Assembly: GCA_963804885.1 (NCBI GenBank)
Contig: CAWDSF010000012.1
Location: 62,001 to 126,000 of the forward strand
DNA length: 64,000 nt
Direction of reading: 5' to 3'
Source: PALSA-1004 sp963804885
Lineage (GTDB): Bacteria; Pseudomonadota; Gammaproteobacteria; Burkholderiales; SG8-41
The notes beneath the pieces are model-generated. The model had not been told where the DNA came from and searched no databases. It saw nothing but the letters and a program-made list of their open reading frames with translations. A program made the position numbers and the translations under genes. This document shows positions 13,665-22,821 of this stretch, in pieces. Within the stretch, counting starts at the first letter, position 1, and each line of letters opens with the position of its first letter.

Positions 13665-14654
13665 TCAGCCCAGCAGGTGTTTTACGCCGTCGCGCTCTTC
13701 ATGCAGCTCTTTTAGCGTGGCCTGCATGCGTGAACGGCTGAAATCGCTGACGTCGATGCCTTTGACGATCTCGATTTTGCCGTTTTTGCACGTGCACGGA
13801 TAACCGTACATCACGCCTTCGGGTATGCCGTAGCTGCCGTCGGAAGGCACACCCATGCTGACCCAGTCGCCGTCGGCCGTGCCCTGCACCCAGGTGCGCA
13901 TATGGTCGATTGCCGCGTTGGCGGCGCTTGCCGCCGACGACAGGCCGCGCGCCTCGATGATCGCGGCGCCGCGTTTCTGGATCAGCGGAATGAACGTGTT
14001 TTCGAGCCACGCCTGGTCGTTGATTTGCGGCCAGACTTTTTTGCCGTCCGCTTCGGCCTGGAAGAGATCCGGATATTGCGTCGCCGAGTGATTGCCCCAG
14101 ACCGTCATTTTCCGGATGCTCGAGACCGGCTTGCCGACTTTTTGCGCGACCTGCGTGAGCGAGCGGTTGTGATCGAGGCGCAGCATGGCAGTAAATTGCG
14201 CCGGCTTCAGTTTCGGCGCGTTCTTCATCGCGATCAGGCAGTTCGTATTCGCGGGATTGCCGACGACCAGCACTTTGACGTCGCGGCTCGCGACATCGGA
14301 CAGCGCCTTGCCCTGCGGGCCGAAGATTTTGCCGTTGGCTTCGAGCAGGTCCTTGCGTTCCATGCCGGGCCCGCGCGGCCGCGCGCCGACCAGCAGCGCG
14401 AAATCGACGTCCTTGAACGCCACATTGGGATCGCTCGCGGGCACCATGCTATCGAGCAGCGGAAACGCGCAATCGTCGAGTTCCATCATCACGCCGCGCA
14501 GCGCTTTTTGCGCCTTCTCGTCGGGGATTTCCAGCATTTGCAGGATGACGGGTTGATCTTTGCCGAGCATTTCGCCGCTGGCGATTCTGAACAGCAGGCT
14601 ATAGCCGATTTGGCCGGCGGCGCCGGTGACGGCAACGCGAACGGGGCGTTTCAT
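13665..14654 (-). CDS. mdh: Malate dehydrogenase
   Basis: Cytoplasmic NAD-dependent malate/oxaloacetate interconversion in the TCA cycle. The 329-residue protein starts MKRPVRVAVTGAAGQIGYSL with the nucleotide-binding GAAGQIGY motif. It has LVGARPRGPGMERKDLL, VVGNPANTNCLIAMKNAP, LDHNRSL and the catalytic-His segment VWGNHSATQYPD. This is the longer LDH/MDH subgroup usual in betaproteobacteria. The start at 14654 is preferred over an upstream one because AAGGAG lies about 10 bp before it and the protein begins like its family. It is divergent from sdhC and has its own terminator, so it is probably monocistronic. Confidence 0.95.
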   Translation of the reverse strand: MKRPVRVAVTGAAGQIGYSLLFRIASGEMLGKDQPVILQMLEIPDEKAQKALRGVMMELDDCAFPLLDSMVPASDPNVAFKDVDFALLVGARPRGPGMERKDLLEANGKIFGPQGKALSDVASRDVKVLVVGNPANTNCLIAMKNAPKLKPAQFTAMLRLDHNRSLTQVAQKVGKPVSSIRKMTVWGNHSATQYPDLFQAEADGKKVWPQINDQAWLENTFIPLIQKRGAAIIEARGLSSAASAANAAIDHMRTWVQGTADGDWVSMGVPSDGSYGIPEGVMYGYPCTCKNGKIEIVKGIDVSDFSRSRMQATLKELHEERDGVKHLLG

Positions 14655-14731
14655 GGTGAGGATGCTCCTTGGAACGAAGGTGTCAGTCGATGTGCGCCAC
14701 GGAAGGGAACATAAACAATGGCTTATCGGCA

Positions 14732-14740
14732 AGTATAACA
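14732..14740 (-). promoter_or_regulatory. Putative mdh extended -10 promoter
   Basis: On the minus strand TGTTATACT gives an extended -10 with hexamer TATACT at 14732-14737, about 80 bp upstream of the mdh ATG. No clear -35 box is seen. Confidence 0.4.
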
Positions 14741-14961
14741 CGGGCCACGGTGCACTGCGTCATCGCGGCGGCGATTCTGCGGGGCATCCGCGGCGCGCAG
14801 CATGGCGTGAGCGAAATCAGAATGCGCAGCGCGTGAAAAAATTCAAGCGGCTGGCGCGCGGCGTTTCGTCACGACTCTGCGCATGCGCGCAGATTGCACC
14901 GCGCGTCGACCCGCATGCCGAGCGCAGACACGCGACGCGTCTTTTGCGATGCACCAATAAC

Positions 14962-14970
14962 TGCTAAAAT
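14962..14970 (+). promoter_or_regulatory. Putative sdhC extended -10 promoter
   Basis: TGCTAAAAT forms an extended -10 with hexamer TAAAAT at 14965-14970. A weak TTGCGA at 14944-14949 is 15 bp upstream. The 5' leader to the sdhC ATG would be about 90 nt. Confidence 0.45.
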
Positions 14971-15066
14971 CAGTGCTCGCGGCAGTACAACGTTGCAAGC
15001 CCTTGCCTAAGCCTCATGCGATTGCGGCGGGGTGTGAAGAAAAACTCCAATCCGCTCAGACTACAC

Positions 15067-15439
15067 ATGGCCACCCGCCCCAAATATCTCAATCTGCTGC
15101 AAATCCGTATGCCGGTGCCCGCAGTCGTCTCGATCATGCATCGGGTCAGCGGCGCCGCGTTGTTTCTCGGTGCTGCCCGTACTGCTTGCGTGGTGGCAGT
15201 GCAGCCTCTCTTCGCCCGACACGTTTGCTGCATCGAAGTCGTTTGCTGCGATGCCGCTCGTGAAAATCGGCATCCTGCTGCTGGTCTGGGGCTACCTGCA
15301 TCACCTGTGCGCCGGCGTGCGCCACCTCGCGTCCGACATCGATCTGGGCACTGAATTGAAGTCCGCGCGGTTCTCGAGCTGGCTCGTGCTCGCAGTCAGC
15401 ATCGTGCTGACCTTGCTGATCGGGGTGCGCATATGGTGA
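15067..15439 (+). CDS. sdhC: Succinate dehydrogenase cytochrome b556 subunit; one frame break
   Basis: A membrane anchor of complex II that binds heme b and ubiquinone together with SdhD. From ATG 15067 the protein reads MATRPKYLNLLQIRMPVPAV, then SIMHRVSGAALFL, the conserved first helix with its SxxHRxSG motif. One extra base at 15167-15170 shifts the frame. Removing it gives VLPVLLAWWQCSLSSPDTFAA, then IGILLLVWGYLHHLCAGVRHL with the heme-ligand His region, and a third helix ending in GVRIW. Corrected length is about 123 residues with three membrane helices, normal for SdhC. The stop overlaps the sdhD start by a few bases. The break is probably a sequence error. Confidence 0.85.
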
Positions 15440-15780
15440 ACCGTGCGGTGACCGGCGCGCACTACGGGCTGCGCGATTGGCTCGCGCAGCGCGTGACCGC
15501 GGTCGTCATGCTGCTCTACACGCTGCTCATCGTCTGGCTGCTGCTTGCAACGCCGGTCATCGATCATGACGCATGGCGCGGGCTCTTCGCGCCGCAGTGG
15601 ATGAAGCTCGCAACGCTGCTGTGTCTGCTGAGCCTGTATTTCCACGCATGGGTCGGCATGCGCAACATATTCATGGATTACATCAAGCACGGCGGCGTGC
15701 GGCTCGCGCTGTACGCCCTGGTGATCGCCGCGCTGATCGCGTACGCGGGCTGGTCGGTGCAGATTTTGTGGAGCATATAA
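15433..15780 (+). CDS. sdhD: Succinate dehydrogenase hydrophobic anchor subunit
   Basis: A 115-residue second membrane anchor of complex II. It has three predicted helices, around residues 22-42 (VTAVVMLLYTLLIVWLLLA), 58-78 (LATLLCLLSLYFHAWVGM) and 91-112 (ALYALVIAALIAYAGWSV). The SLYFHAWVGMRNIFMDY segment carries the conserved heme-side His and the DY pair typical of SdhD. The start overlaps the end of sdhC, and sdhA begins 4 bp after the stop. Confidence 0.92.
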   Translation: MVNRAVTGAHYGLRDWLAQRVTAVVMLLYTLLIVWLLLATPVIDHDAWRGLFAPQWMKLATLLCLLSLYFHAWVGMRNIFMDYIKHGGVRLALYALVIAALIAYAGWSVQILWSI

Positions 15781-15784
15781 ATAA

Positions 15785-17545
15785 ATGGCGATTGCGAAAA
15801 GACAGTTTGATGCGGTAGTCGTCGGCGCCGGCGGGTCCGGTCTGCGCGCGGCGCTCCATCTCGCTGAAGCCAATCTGAAGGTCGCGGTGCTGTCCAAGGT
15901 TTTTCCCACGCGCTCGCACACCGTAGCCGCACAGGGCGGCGTCGCCGCGTCGCTCGGCAACGACGGCGACGACAACTGGCACTGGCACATGTTCGATACC
16001 GTCAAGGGCTCGGACTACCTGGGCGACCAGGACGCGATCGAATTCATGTGCCGCAAGGCCAACGAAGCCGTTTACGAGCTCGAGCACTTCGGCATGCCGT
16101 TCGACCGCACGCCCGACGGCCGGATTTATCAACGCCCGTTCGGCGGCCAGACGCGCAATTACGGCGAAGGCCCGGTCAAGCGCTCCTGCGCTGCAGCCGA
16201 CCGCACCGGTCACGCGATGCTGCATACGCTCTACCAGCGCAACGTCCGTGCGCACACCCAGTTTTTCGTCGAGTGGATGGCGCTCGACCTGATCCGCAAC
16301 CAGGCCGGCGACGTGCTGGGCGTGGTGGCGATGGAAATGGAAACCGGCGAAGTGATGACGCTGCAGGCGAAAGCGACGTTGCTGGCCACCGGCGGTGCGG
16401 GCCGCATTTACTCCGCGAGCACCAATGCGTTCATCAACACCGGCGACGGCCTCGGCATGGCCGCGCGCGCGGGTATCCCGCTCGAAGACATGGAGTTCTG
16501 GCAATTCCACCCGACCGGCGTCGCGGGCGCCGGCGTGCTGATCACCGAAGGCGTGCGCGGCGAGGGCGGTTTCCTGCTCAATAAGAATGGCGAGCGTTTC
16601 ATGGAACGCTATGCGCCGACCGTGAAGGACCTCGCCTCGCGCGACGTCGTGTCGCGCGCGATGGCGACCGAGATCAAGGAAGGCCGCGGCGCGGGCAAGG
16701 ATGGTGAATACATTTTGCTGAAGCTCGACCATCTCGGCGCCGACGTCATCGACAAGCGGCTGCCGGGCATCCGCGAGATCGCGATGAAGTTTGCCAACGT
16801 CGATTGCACCAAGGATCCGATTCCGGTGGTGCCGACCTGTCACTACCAGATGGGCGGCGTGCCGACGAATATGCATGGCCAGGTGTATGTGCCGGACGGC
16901 GCCAACGAAAAAATCGTGCGCGGACTGTACGCGGCAGGCGAGTGCTCGTGCGTATCGGTGCATGGCGCGAACCGTCTCGGCACCAATTCGCTGCTCGACC
17001 TGCTGGTGTTCGGCAAATCCTCGGCGCAACAGGTGATACGCGACATCGAGGTCGATGAGGCGTTTCCCGATTTGCCGGCGGACGCGGCCGATCGCTCGCT
17101 TGCGCGGCTCGCGCGGCTCGACAGCGCGACTTCCGGCGAGAGCGTCTCCGAAGTCGGCGCCGAAATGCGCCGCACGATGCAGCTGCATTGCGGCGTGTTC
17201 CGCTTTCCCGACAGCCTGGCCGACGGCGTGCGCAAAATGCTTGCGGTGGCCGAGCGCGTCAAGCACACGTTCATCAAGGACAAGAGCAAGGTGTTCAACA
17301 CGGCGCGGCTCGAAGCGCTCGAGCTCGACAACCTGGTTGAAACCGCCGTCGCGACGATGATTTCAGCGGATGCGCGCACGGAAAGCCGCGGCGCGCACGA
17401 CCGCAGCGACCATCACGACCGCGACGACGCGAACTGGATGAAGCACACGTTCTGGTTCAAGGACGGCAACCGCCTGCAGTACAAGCCGGTCAAGTTGAAG
17501 CCGCTGACGGTCGAGTCGTTCCAGCCCAAGCCTCGTGTTTACTAG
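15785..17545 (+). CDS. sdhA: Succinate dehydrogenase flavoprotein subunit
   Basis: The catalytic subunit of complex II, which oxidises succinate to fumarate with covalently bound FAD. The 586-residue length is standard. The FAD-binding GAGGSGLRAALHLAEA is near residue 15, and the SHTVAAQGG motif with the FAD-linking His is near residue 45. The substrate-site segments HPTGVAGAGVLITEGVRGEGG and PTCHYQMGGVPTN are present, as is GECSCVSVHGANRLGTNSL near the C-terminal part of the FAD domain. It lies in the sdhCDAB operon with 4 bp before and 26 bp after. Confidence 0.96.
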   Translation: MAIAKRQFDAVVVGAGGSGLRAALHLAEANLKVAVLSKVFPTRSHTVAAQGGVAASLGNDGDDNWHWHMFDTVKGSDYLGDQDAIEFMCRKANEAVYELEHFGMPFDRTPDGRIYQRPFGGQTRNYGEGPVKRSCAAADRTGHAMLHTLYQRNVRAHTQFFVEWMALDLIRNQAGDVLGVVAMEMETGEVMTLQAKATLLATGGAGRIYSASTNAFINTGDGLGMAARAGIPLEDMEFWQFHPTGVAGAGVLITEGVRGEGGFLLNKNGERFMERYAPTVKDLASRDVVSRAMATEIKEGRGAGKDGEYILLKLDHLGADVIDKRLPGIREIAMKFANVDCTKDPIPVVPTCHYQMGGVPTNMHGQVYVPDGANEKIVRGLYAAGECSCVSVHGANRLGTNSLLDLLVFGKSSAQQVIRDIEVDEAFPDLPADAADRSLARLARLDSATSGESVSEVGAEMRRTMQLHCGVFRFPDSLADGVRKMLAVAERVKHTFIKDKSKVFNTARLEALELDNLVETAVATMISADARTESRGAHDRSDHHDRDDANWMKHTFWFKDGNRLQYKPVKLKPLTVESFQPKPRVY

Positions 17546-17571
17546 CGTTTGAGTTTGCCCAGGACCCTCAG

Positions 17572-18267
17572 ATGAAATTTTCGATTTATCGTTACAACCC
17601 GGACGTCGATGCCAAGCCGCGCATGCAGGACTACGACATTGCGCTCGAGCCCACCGACCGCATGCTGCTCGACGCGCTGATCCGCATCAAGGAGCAGGAC
17701 GACACGCTGTCGCTGCGCCGCTCGTGCCGCGAAGGCGTGTGCGGCTCCGACGCGATGAACATCAACGGCAAGAACGGGCTCGCGTGCATATCCAAGCTCG
17801 CCGACCTTAAAGAGCCCGTGGTGATCCGGCCGCTGCCGGGGCTGCCGGTCATTCGCGACCTGATCGTCGACATGTCGCAGTTCTTCAAGCAGTACCATTC
17901 GATCAAGCCGTATTTGCAGAACGACTCGCCGGCGCCGGAGAAGGAGCGGTTGCAGTCGCCCGCCGATCGCGAAGAGCTGAACGGCCTTTACGAATGCATC
18001 CTGTGCGCGTGTTGCTCGACATCGTGCCCGTCGTTCTGGTGGAATCCCGACAAATTCGTCGGTCCCGCGGGGTTGCTGCAGGCCTATCGTTTCATCGCCG
18101 ACACGCGCGACCTGGCGATCAACGAGCGCCTCGACAATCTCGAAGACCCGTACCGCTTGTTCCGCTGCCATTCGATCATGAATTGCGTCGACGTCTGCCC
18201 CAAGGGCCTGAATCCCACGCGGGCGATCGGCAAGATCAAAGATCTGATGGTCAAGCGCGCCGTCTAG
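17572..18267 (+). CDS. sdhB: Succinate dehydrogenase iron-sulfur subunit
   Basis: A 231-residue electron-transfer subunit carrying electrons from FAD to quinone. The N-terminal plant-type ferredoxin domain has CREGVCGSDAMNINGKNGLAC for the [2Fe-2S] cluster. The C-terminal domain has CILCACCSTSCPSFWW and CHSIMNCVDVCPKGLNP for the [4Fe-4S] and [3Fe-4S] clusters. The start ATG at 17572 follows sdhA by 26 bp, and sdhE begins 3 bp after the stop. Confidence 0.96.
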   Translation: MKFSIYRYNPDVDAKPRMQDYDIALEPTDRMLLDALIRIKEQDDTLSLRRSCREGVCGSDAMNINGKNGLACISKLADLKEPVVIRPLPGLPVIRDLIVDMSQFFKQYHSIKPYLQNDSPAPEKERLQSPADREELNGLYECILCACCSTSCPSFWWNPDKFVGPAGLLQAYRFIADTRDLAINERLDNLEDPYRLFRCHSIMNCVDVCPKGLNPTRAIGKIKDLMVKRAV

Positions 18268-18270
18268 CTC

Positions 18271-18522
18271 ATGGAGCTCGCTACCACGCACGGCGCATTG
18301 GGTAAATTGAGATGGGATTGCCGGCGCGGGCTGCTGGAGCTCGATCTGATTCTCGAGAAATTCAACGCACGGCATCTGGCGACGCTTGAAGCCGAGCGCG
18401 TGGCGCAGTTCAGGGAACTCCTCGCGCTTCCCGACAACGATTTGCTCGATCTCATCATGGAGCGCGGCCCGCTTGCGGACCGGCGCTTCGAAACGTTGCT
18501 TAAGCTGCTGCGCACGCCCTGA
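18271..18522 (+). CDS. sdhE: Succinate dehydrogenase assembly factor (FAD assembly factor family)
   Basis: An 83-residue protein of the SdhE/YgfY (Sdh5) family, which promotes covalent flavinylation of SdhA. The family signature is visible in KLRWDCRRGLLELDLILEKF: an RGxxE-like motif, here RRGLLELD. It is followed by helical FNARHLATLEAERVAQFRELL and LLDLIMERGPL. Its position 3 bp after sdhB, in the succinate dehydrogenase operon, matches many proteobacteria. Confidence 0.9.
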   Translation: MELATTHGALGKLRWDCRRGLLELDLILEKFNARHLATLEAERVAQFRELLALPDNDLLDLIMERGPLADRRFETLLKLLRTP

Positions 18523-18563
18523 AACGGGGCGTCAGTTGTCCTCGCAAGTGCAATTCATTGACG

Positions 18564-18569
18564 TATAAT
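18564..18569 (+). promoter_or_regulatory. Putative gltA -10 element
   Basis: A perfect TATAAT lies 34 bp before the gltA start in an AT-rich spacer. A TTGTCC at 18536-18541 is 22 bp away, too far for a normal -35 box. The T8 stretch just after it is not preceded by a hairpin, so I do not call a terminator. Confidence 0.45.
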
Positions 18570-18603
18570 TATTTTTTTAGTTCACGAATCCGCGGAGAAA
18601 TCT

Positions 18604-19902
18604 ATGGCTGAGAAGCTTGCAACGCTGTCGTTCACGGATGGTACTCCGGCAATCGATTTTCCCGTGATCGCGGGGTCAGTCGGTCCTGACGTCATCGATA
18701 TCCGGCCGCTGTACAACAAAACGGGCAAGTTTACGTATGACCCCGGCTTCATGTCGACCGCGAGCTGCCGGTCGACGATCACCTACATCGACGGCGACAA
18801 AGGCGTCCTGATGTATCGCGGGTATCCGATCGAGGACCTCGCGCAGCATTGCGATTTTCTCGAAGTTGCCTACCTGATTCTGTACGGCGAGCTGCCGAAT
18901 CAGGCACAACGCGACGAGTTCTGCAATACGGTTACTCATCACACGATGGTGAACGAGCAGATCGTGCGTTTCTATTCGGGATTCCGCCGCGACGCGCATC
19001 CGATGGCGGTGTTGTGCGGCGTGGTCGGCGCGTTGTCCGCGTTCTATCACGATGCGCTCGATATCAACAACCCGCGTCATCGCGAAATCTCGGCGTTCCG
19101 CCTGATTGCCAAACTGCCGACCATCACGGCGATGTGCTACAAATACAATCAGGGCCAGCCGTTCATGTACCCGCGCAACTCGCTGGGCTACGTCGAAAAT
19201 TTCCTGTACATGATGTTCGGCACGCCCTGCGAAGACTGGAAGCCGAACAAGATACTGACGAGCGCGCTCAACAAGATTCTCATCCTGCACGCCGACCACG
19301 AGCAGAATGCTTCGACTTCGACGGTGCGCACCGCGGGCTCGTCGGGCGCGAACCCGTTTGCCTGCATAGCATCGGGTGTCGCGAGCCTGTGGGGTCCGGC
19401 GCACGGCGGCGCCAACGAAGCAGTGCTGAAAATGCTCACGGAAATCGGCGACGAGTCGAATATCGGCCCGTACATCAAGCGCGTAAAAGACAAGGGCGAC
19501 CATTCGGTGCTCTACGGCTTTGGCCATCGCGTTTACAAGAACTACGATCCGCGCGCCAAGATCATCCAGAAGACCTGTCACGAAGTGCTCGACGAACTGG
19601 GGCTAAAGGACGACAAGCTGTTCAAGCTTGCCATGGCGCTGGAGAAAATCGCGTTGGAGGACGAATATTTCGTAACGCGTAAGCTTTATCCCAACGTCGA
19701 TTTCTATTCCGGCATTGTTTACAAGGCACTCGGCATTCCCGTCGGCATGTTCACCGCGTTTTTTGCGGTGGCCAGGACCGTCGGCTGGATCGCGCAGTGG
19801 AACGAGATGATCGGGGACCCCGAGCAGAAGATTGCGCGGCCGCGCCAGCTCTATACGGGACACAGCGAACGCCCATTTGTGCCGGTGAGCAAGCGCAAAT
19901 AA
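18604..19902 (+). CDS. gltA: Citrate synthase (type II, TCA cycle)
   Basis: Condenses acetyl-CoA and oxaloacetate to citrate. The 432-residue protein has the small N-terminal beta domain (about residues 1-60) found in hexameric, NADH-sensitive type II enzymes of Gram-negative bacteria. Catalytic segments are HADHEQNASTSTVRTAGSSG, SLWGPAHGGANEAVLKML, YGFGHRVYKNYDPRAKI with the active-site His, and DFYSGIVYKALGIP with the catalytic Asp. GGAGAA lies upstream of the ATG. It is distinct from the shorter prpC-type enzyme at 12368-13543. sucA follows 29 bp later. Confidence 0.96.
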   Translation: MAEKLATLSFTDGTPAIDFPVIAGSVGPDVIDIRPLYNKTGKFTYDPGFMSTASCRSTITYIDGDKGVLMYRGYPIEDLAQHCDFLEVAYLILYGELPNQAQRDEFCNTVTHHTMVNEQIVRFYSGFRRDAHPMAVLCGVVGALSAFYHDALDINNPRHREISAFRLIAKLPTITAMCYKYNQGQPFMYPRNSLGYVENFLYMMFGTPCEDWKPNKILTSALNKILILHADHEQNASTSTVRTAGSSGANPFACIASGVASLWGPAHGGANEAVLKMLTEIGDESNIGPYIKRVKDKGDHSVLYGFGHRVYKNYDPRAKIIQKTCHEVLDELGLKDDKLFKLAMALEKIALEDEYFVTRKLYPNVDFYSGIVYKALGIPVGMFTAFFAVARTVGWIAQWNEMIGDPEQKIARPRQLYTGHSERPFVPVSKRK

Positions 19903-19931
19903 GCGCGAGCGGTCCCCTTCGGCACAGCACC

Positions 19932-22790
19932 ATGCCTTACCACGAACTGCGCGGCAACTCGTACCTGTTCGGCGCCAACGCGCCGTTTATCGAAGCGCTG
20001 TACGAGCGCTATCTCGAAGATCCGACTGCCGTCGAGCCGCGCTGGCGCAGCTACTTCGACGAGCTGCAGAAACTCGACGACGGCGCGCGCGATGTCGCGC
20101 ACGCGCCAGTCCAGGAATATTTCGCTCAACTCGCCAAAAGTCCGCGCGCTGCAGTTGCCCGCGCCGGCGCGGGCGCCGGTGAGCATCAGCTCAGCGAAAA
20201 GCAATATGGTGTGCTGCAGCTCATAGGCGCGTACCGTTTTCAGGGCGCACGCATCGCCGACGTCGACCCGCTCAGGCGCCAGGAACCGCCAGTCGTCGCC
20301 GAGCTCGATCCCGCGTATTACGGGCTGGGCGCCGAGGACATGGAGACCGTGTTCGGCACGGGCTCGCTCGTTGGGCCGCGCGAAATGAAGTTGAAAGACA
20401 TCCTGCAGATGCTGCGGGATACGTACTGCCGCACCATCGGCACCGAATACATGTACATGACCGACGTGCCGCAGAAACGCTGGATCCAGGAGCGGCTCGA
20501 GCCGACGCGCGCAACGCCGCAATACGACGCCGAGTACAAGAAGCACATCCTCGAGCGGCTCACCGCCGCGGAAACGCTCGAGCGCTACCTGCATACCAAG
20601 TACGTGGGCCAGACCCGCTTCTCGCTCGAGGGCGGCGACAGCCTGATTCCGCTGCTCGATAAGCTGCTGCAGCACGCGGGCGCGGCCGGCGTGCAGGAAC
20701 TCGTGATCGGCATGGCGCACCGCGGCCGCCTCAACGTGCTCGTCAATACGCTGGGCAAGATGCCCAAAGACCTGTTCGCCGAGTTCGAAGGCAAGCAGGA
20801 CGACTCGAAGCTCGCGGGCGACGTCAAATACCACGACGGCTTCTCGTCCAACGTGATGACGCCGGGCGGCCCGCTGCATTTGTCGCTCGCGTTCAACCCG
20901 TCGCATCTCGAAATCGTCGACCCGGTGGTCGAAGGGTCGGTGCGCGCGCGCCAGCACCGCCGCCGCGACAAGTCGGGCAGCCAGGTGCTGCCCGTGCTGA
21001 TCCATGGCGATGCGTCGTATGCCGGGCAGGGCGTCGTCATGGAAACGTTAAACCTCGCGCAAACGCGCGGGTTCGGCACCGGCGGCACCGTGCATATCAT
21101 CATCAACAACCAGATCGGCTTTACCACGTCCGACCTGCGCGACGCGCGTTCGACGCTTTACTGCAGTGACGTGTCGAAGATGCTCGAAGTGCCGATCTTT
21201 CATGTGAATGGCGACGATCCCGAGGCGGTCTGTCTCGCGACCGAAATCGCGCTCGACTACCGGATGAAATTCTCGAAAGACGTGGTGATCGACCTCGTCT
21301 GCTACCGCCGGCTCGGCCACAACGAGCAGGACGAACCCATGGTCACGCAGCCGCTCATGTACAAGCGCATCCACCAGCATCCGACGCCGCGCAAGATCTA
21401 CGGCGAGCGTCTCGCGAAAGAGGGCGCCATCACCGACGCGGACGGCGAGGAAATGGTCAAGACGTATCGCAGCGCGCTCGATGGCGGGTTCCACACCAAC
21501 AAGACCATCCTGTCCAACTTCAAGCCGCCGTTCGAAGTCAACTGGAAGCCCTTCATGGGCACCAAGTGGAATGAGAACGACGATACGCGGCTGCCGCTCG
21601 ACACGTTGAAGCAGCTCGGCCGCAAGATTGCCGAAGTGCCGCCTAATTTCAAGCTGCATCCGCGGGTCGAGAAAATCATGGCCGACCGGCGGCTGATGGC
21701 GGACGGCAAGCTGCCGCTCGACTGGGGCATGGCCGAGAATCTCGCGTACGCAACTCTGCTCAACGAAGGGTATTCGGTGCGCATCTCGGGGCAGGACGTC
21801 GGCCGCGGGACGTTCTTCCACCGCCACGCCGTGCTGCACGACCAGAACCGCGAGAAGTGGGACCAGGGCACGTACATGCCGCTGCAGCACATCAGCGAAA
21901 AGCAGGGCGACTTCGTCATCATCGATTCGGTGCTGTCCGAGGAAGCGGTGCTCGGTTTCGAGTACGGCTACTCGACATCAGGCCCCAATGAGCTCGTGGT
22001 ATGGGAGGCGCAGTACGGCGATTTCGTCAACGGCGCGCAGGTCGTCATCGACCAGTTCATCGCGTCGGGCGAAATCAAGTGGGGCCGCCTGTGCGGGCTC
22101 ACCATGATGCTGCCGCACGGCTACGAAGGCGCGGGCCCCGAGCATTCGTCGGGCCGCATCGAGCGCTTTTTGCAGATGTGCGCCGATTACAACATGCAGG
22201 TCTGCGTGCCGGCGACCCCGGTGCAGATGTATTACCTGCTGCGGCGCCAGATGGTGCGCCCGTACCGCAAGCCGCTGATCATCTTTTCGCCGAAGAGCCT
22301 GCTGCGGCACAAGGAGTCGGTGTCGCCGCTCGAGGAATTCGCGAACGACAAGTTCAATCCCGTCAACGAGGAGTGGGACGACAGCATCGATCCCGCGAAC
22401 GTGAAGCGCGTCGTCTTCTGCAGCGGCAAAGTTTTTTACGATCTGCGCGCGGGGCGGCGCGAACGCGGCATTACCGACATTCCTCTGATCCGCATTGCCC
22501 AGCTGTATCCGTTCCCGCATGACGCGTTCAAGGTGCAAATCGAAAAGTACAAGGACGCAACCGAAATCGTGTGGTGCCAGGAAGAGCCGCGCAATCAGGG
22601 CGCGTGGCATCGCATCCAGCATTACCTGCTGCGGCATCTGCTGCCGCACCAGAAGCTTATTTATGCGGGCCGCGATTCGTGGGCGACGCCGGCCGCCGGC
22701 TACAAGTCGTTGCACGAAAAGCAGCAGAAGGAGCTCGTCAATCTCGCGCTGACCGTGGGCGCGGCGTCGCGCGCCGACGGCACGATGTAA
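19932..22790 (+). CDS. sucA: 2-oxoglutarate dehydrogenase E1 component
   Basis: The thiamine-diphosphate-dependent decarboxylase of the 2-oxoglutarate dehydrogenase complex. From ATG 19932 it has 952 residues, beginning MPYHELRGNSYLFGANAPFI. A longer in-frame extension back into gltA is rejected. Landmarks are IGMAHRGRLNVLVNTLGK, SLAFNPSHLEIVDPVVEGSVRA, a GDASYAGQGVVMETLNL segment and NNQIGFTT in the thiamine-diphosphate site. ISGQDVGRGTFFHRHAVLHD, EYGYSTSGPNELVVWEAQYGDF and LPHGYEGAGPEHSSGRIERF follow in the C-terminal half. sucB follows 31 bp later. Confidence 0.96.
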   Translation: MPYHELRGNSYLFGANAPFIEALYERYLEDPTAVEPRWRSYFDELQKLDDGARDVAHAPVQEYFAQLAKSPRAAVARAGAGAGEHQLSEKQYGVLQLIGAYRFQGARIADVDPLRRQEPPVVAELDPAYYGLGAEDMETVFGTGSLVGPREMKLKDILQMLRDTYCRTIGTEYMYMTDVPQKRWIQERLEPTRATPQYDAEYKKHILERLTAAETLERYLHTKYVGQTRFSLEGGDSLIPLLDKLLQHAGAAGVQELVIGMAHRGRLNVLVNTLGKMPKDLFAEFEGKQDDSKLAGDVKYHDGFSSNVMTPGGPLHLSLAFNPSHLEIVDPVVEGSVRARQHRRRDKSGSQVLPVLIHGDASYAGQGVVMETLNLAQTRGFGTGGTVHIIINNQIGFTTSDLRDARSTLYCSDVSKMLEVPIFHVNGDDPEAVCLATEIALDYRMKFSKDVVIDLVCYRRLGHNEQDEPMVTQPLMYKRIHQHPTPRKIYGERLAKEGAITDADGEEMVKTYRSALDGGFHTNKTILSNFKPPFEVNWKPFMGTKWNENDDTRLPLDTLKQLGRKIAEVPPNFKLHPRVEKIMADRRLMADGKLPLDWGMAENLAYATLLNEGYSVRISGQDVGRGTFFHRHAVLHDQNREKWDQGTYMPLQHISEKQGDFVIIDSVLSEEAVLGFEYGYSTSGPNELVVWEAQYGDFVNGAQVVIDQFIASGEIKWGRLCGLTMMLPHGYEGAGPEHSSGRIERFLQMCADYNMQVCVPATPVQMYYLLRRQMVRPYRKPLIIFSPKSLLRHKESVSPLEEFANDKFNPVNEEWDDSIDPANVKRVVFCSGKVFYDLRAGRRERGITDIPLIRIAQLYPFPHDAFKVQIEKYKDATEIVWCQEEPRNQGAWHRIQHYLLRHLLPHQKLIYAGRDSWATPAAGYKSLHEKQQKELVNLALTVGAASRADGTM

Positions 22791-22821
22791 GCCATCTAAT
22801 GCAGCACCACCTGGAGCAAGC

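Larger units (their letters stand above)
14655..15066. other. Divergent mdh / sdhC promoter region
   Basis: This 412-bp spacer encodes nothing convincing. It carries a minus-strand extended -10 for mdh near 14732-14740 and a plus-strand extended -10 for sdhC at 14962-14970. GC-rich short palindromes such as GCGCATGCGC lie between. No regulator site could be assigned. Confidence 0.6.

Noticed and set aside
15683..17266. 527-codon minus-strand open frame
   Set aside because: Antisense to sdhA, with composition typical of a shadow frame.
18570..18580. T-run before gltA as terminator of the sdh operon
   Set aside because: No stem precedes it; it follows a perfect -10 box and is better seen as promoter-proximal AT-rich DNA.
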